DNA of 34,671 bases from assembly GCF_003473295.1 (NCBI RefSeq), contig NZ_QRMP01000031.1:15750-50420 (forward strand). The letters are read 5' to 3'. A model generated the notes under the pieces. The model was given only the letters and a program-made list of their open reading frames with translations, was not told where the DNA came from and did not search any database. The translations under genes were made by a program, and so were the position numbers. The DNA comes from Parabacteroides sp. AM08-6. GTDB lineage: Bacteria > Bacteroidota > Bacteroidia > Bacteroidales > Tannerellaceae. Each line of letters starts with the position of its first letter. Within the stretch, counting starts at the first letter, position 1. Positions 32,565-34,671 of the stretch are shown here, piece by piece.

Positions 32565-34352
32565 TCAGATTTCCGCCGTTTTATTTTTCAGCCACTCTTT
32601 TTCTTCTCCCGTCAGGAACGGACTGATTTTATCGTACACCATCTGATGGTATTTGTTTAACCACGCATGTTCTCGGGCCGAAAGCATCGGGACAACCACT
32701 AAGCTGGTATCGATATAACAGAGCGTCAGTGTTTCGAAACTTAAGAATTTGCCGAATTCCGTTTCACTGTCTTCACGAATGAGAATCATGTTTTCTGTAC
32801 GGATACCATATTCGTCTGCGCGATACAGAGCCGGTTCGTCGCTCATCACCATACCCGGTTTCAGGATGACCGGATTTTCTTCCATCCGGATACTTTGCGG
32901 TCCTTCATGCACATTCAGACAATGACCGATGCCGTGGCAGGTTCCGTGCAGGTAGTTAATGCCTGCGTCCCATAACGCTTTGCGGGCAAATGCATCCAAC
33001 AGACATCCCCGTATGCCCTCCGGAAATTTGCATTTGGCAATCCCGATAGTTCCTTTCAGAGCACGGGTAAAGTCTTTTTTCATTTGTTCGGTTGGGGTTC
33101 CCAATGCGATAGTACGTGTCACATCGGTGGTTCCATCGAGGTACTGGGCTCCGGAGTCGAGCAAATAAAGACTTTCGCGTTTCAGTTCCGTATCCGTTTC
33201 CGGAGTGGGCGAATAATGTACGACCGCTCCGTGAGGACCGTAGCTGGATATGCTCTCGAAACTGTCCATTACGTAAAGAGGCTGTTCCGAACGTAGAGCC
33301 GTCAGTTTTTCAGCTGCACTGAGTTCCGTGACTTTTTCCCCGTTTTCGAGTTTCTTCTCCAGCCAGTAAAAGAATTTGGTCAGCGCAATGCCGTCTTTAA
33401 CGACTGCTTGACGGAAACCTTCTATTTCTTTTTCGTTTTTGATGCTCTTTAAATGGTTAGCCGGTGAAATACCTTCAATGATTTCCGTTTTATCCGGAAG
33501 TGCATTGTAAATGGCTACATTTGTTTTATTGCCATCCAGAAAAACAGTCGCGTTTTCAGGCAGGCGTGACAGATAGGTACAAAGCAATGAATAATCGGCT
33601 AGTTTTACACCTTCCTTCTTCAGCCGCTCGGTCACCTCTGCGGTCATTTTTTTCGGATTAATAAACAAAACGCTCTCCTTTTCAGAAACAAAAGCATAAC
33701 TGATTGCAACCGGATTATAACTAACATCCGTGCCACGTATATTAAATGTCCAAGCTACTTCATCGAGAGCCGACAATACGGTACAATCCGCCCCTGCCTC
33801 GTGCAACCGGTTGTTGATAGCTATTAGTTTCTCTTCGGTAGACTGTCCGCTTAACCCGACCGGCATTTCGAATAGGGGGGCATCCGGTATGGCCGGGCGC
33901 TCTTTCCAGATAGGGTCAATCAAGTTGGCGGAAGTGTTCAGCGCAATACCTTTTTTCTTTAGTGCCTTTTCCAGCGAACGGGCTTCGGCAGCGCTATAGG
34001 TTTCTCCGTTCAGGGCAACTGTCGTTCCTTCCTTTAATTCGTGTAACAGAAATGCCGGGATTGAAGGCGTTTCGGGCAGCATCATCTTATAAAGTTCGAT
34101 ACCGCTTCCCTCTAGTTGAATACCGGCTTGCAGGAAATAACGGGAGTCTGTCCACAAGCCTGCCTTGTCGGCAGTGATGACAACTGTTCCGGCAGACCCG
34201 GTAAATCCGGAAATCCATTCGCGGTATTTCCAACAATCGGCCGGATATTCACTCATATGCGGGTCGGAAGTCGGGATAATATAGGCGTCAATCTTTTGTT
34301 TTGCCATCTCTTCCCGAAGGGCGGCAATTCTTTCTGAGATATTTGTTTTCAT
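32565..34352 (-). CDS. Aminopeptidase P family metallopeptidase (Xaa-Pro aminopeptidase)
   Basis: This 595-residue protein is the three-domain aminopeptidase P type, closer in size to eukaryotic APP1 than to E. coli PepP. It has two creatinase-like N-terminal domains (from residue 6, and about 150-300) and a C-terminal pita-bread metallopeptidase domain. The dinuclear metal ligands are visible: two Asp in LLDSGAQYLDGTTDVTRT, His in HGTCHGIGHCLNVHE, and Glu in the SDEPALYRADEYGIRTENM region. It removes N-terminal residues preceding proline and acts in the cytoplasm, as no signal peptide is present. It is the first gene of the minus-strand run to 29174. Confidence 0.95.
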   Translation of the reverse strand: MKTNISERIAALREEMAKQKIDAYIIPTSDPHMSEYPADCWKYREWISGFTGSAGTVVITADKAGLWTDSRYFLQAGIQLEGSGIELYKMMLPETPSIPAFLLHELKEGTTVALNGETYSAAEARSLEKALKKKGIALNTSANLIDPIWKERPAIPDAPLFEMPVGLSGQSTEEKLIAINNRLHEAGADCTVLSALDEVAWTFNIRGTDVSYNPVAISYAFVSEKESVLFINPKKMTAEVTERLKKEGVKLADYSLLCTYLSRLPENATVFLDGNKTNVAIYNALPDKTEIIEGISPANHLKSIKNEKEIEGFRQAVVKDGIALTKFFYWLEKKLENGEKVTELSAAEKLTALRSEQPLYVMDSFESISSYGPHGAVVHYSPTPETDTELKRESLYLLDSGAQYLDGTTDVTRTIALGTPTEQMKKDFTRALKGTIGIAKCKFPEGIRGCLLDAFARKALWDAGINYLHGTCHGIGHCLNVHEGPQSIRMEENPVILKPGMVMSDEPALYRADEYGIRTENMILIREDSETEFGKFLSFETLTLCYIDTSLVVVPMLSAREHAWLNKYHQMVYDKISPFLTGEEKEWLKNKTAEI

Positions 34353-34387
34353 CGCATTCTTCTGTTTTTTTAGTCAACGTTATTTTG

Positions 34388-34395
34388 CAAAGTTA
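34388..34395 (-). promoter_or_regulatory. -7 element upstream of the aminopeptidase P operon
   Basis: TAACTTTG on the minus strand matches TAnnTTTG exactly and lies 35 bp before the ATG at 34352. No -33 box is evident; the hairpins at 34403-34438 occupy that position. Confidence 0.55.
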
Positions 34396-34402
34396 ATAAA
34401 AT

Positions 34403-34438
34403 AATCAGTAGTGGAGACTGATTACCCCTGACAGTCTC
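34403..34438. other. Two overlapping, mutually exclusive hairpins
   Basis: AATCAGT (34403-34409) pairs with ACTGATT (34417-34423). GAGACTG (34414-34420) pairs with CAGTCTC (34432-34438). Both are perfect 7-bp stems and they share 34417-34420, so only one can form at a time. They lie just upstream of the -7 box of the aminopeptidase P operon and could be an operator or the 3' end of a gene outside the window. Confidence 0.6.
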
Positions 34439-34542
34439 TTGTTTTCTTCCTAATCTTTATCGAACGTGCTCCTGTCCTTTGGGGAAAAGCTCCTTTCGTT
34501 TTTATTTTTTTAATGTTTGCTTTTTTACTTTCCATATATATT

Positions 34543-34620
34543 AAAAGTAAAAAGTATAATTGTTGAAAAGTAAAAATACAATTGTTGAATTTACTATTTA
34601 CAATTGTTGAAACTAAATTT
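34543..34620. repeat. AT-rich tandem array with 22-bp period
   Basis: Three units of exactly 22 bp start at 34555, 34577 and 34599. Each starts TAYAATTGTTGAA and continues with a variable AT-rich half; ACAATTGT in units 2 and 3 is a small palindrome. A partial unit precedes it, since AAAAGTAAAAA occurs at 34543 and again at 34566, 23 bp apart. TTTTTACTTT (34522-34531) is also complementary to AAAGTAAAAA (34544-34553). No gene is visible in 34353-34671. Confidence 0.75.
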
Positions 34621-34671
34621 TGTCGGTTGCTCAGGGCAAACGCATTAGAAACAATCTGAAACTGAATATGT

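Overview
The window looks like chromosomal DNA of a gut-type Bacteroidales bacterium, most likely a Parabacteroides or close Bacteroides relative. The pointers are succinate-to-propionate mutase genes mutA/mutB, a GH92 lipoprotein, BF3164-type 6-bladed propeller lipoproteins, a DUF4922 protein, a DUF6261 protein, and repeated matches to the Bacteroidales promoter (TAnnTTTG at -7, TTTG-like at -33). The genus is an inference; no phylogenetic marker was compared. Coding density is high. I see no transposase, integrase, phage gene or CRISPR array.

Layout. 1-400: a four-unit array of 22-bp palindromes, then a minus-strand tRNA-Glu(CTC) with its terminator. 569-4880: promoter, mutA, an intercistronic hairpin, mutB and terminators. 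4899-7802: a lipoprotein S41 protease and a family 2 glycosyltransferase. 7787-8905 (minus): a propeller lipoprotein. 8957-11243: DUF4922 protein and an AmpG-like permease, translationally coupled. 11282-11654: promoter, cobalamin riboswitch and intrinsic terminator with no gene in the transcript. 11758-12345: an outer-membrane beta-barrel with its own candidate promoter. 12346-12766: intergenic region holding a second palindrome array. 12767-15743: priA and a low-molecular-weight phosphatase. 15718-17748 (minus): a PgpH-like c-di-AMP phosphodiesterase. 17809-23019: gltX, kdtA/waaA and a GH92 mannosidase. 23041-24147: a third palindrome array in front of a DUF6261 gene. 24218-27946 (minus): a secreted C1 (bleomycin-hydrolase-like) peptidase and two propeller lipoproteins. 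28208-29076: a DUF2089 zinc-ribbon/HTH gene coupled to a Yip1-like membrane protein. 29174-34352 (minus): a five-gene run encoding aminopeptidase P, GNAT, gamma-carbonic anhydrase, serine hydrolase and acyltransferase 3. 34403-34620: overlapping hairpins and a fourth array.

Two things stand out. First, four separate intergenic regions carry short tandem arrays with the same 21-22 bp period. Three have units with clear dyad symmetry and the fourth has a smaller palindromic core, and each array has an unrelated core sequence. The longest lies directly upstream of a DUF6261 gene of unknown function. Second, the cobalamin riboswitch has its own promoter and ends at a strong terminator before any gene, so it may be a stand-alone B12-responsive RNA. 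This sits in a genome whose mutAB enzyme depends on B12.
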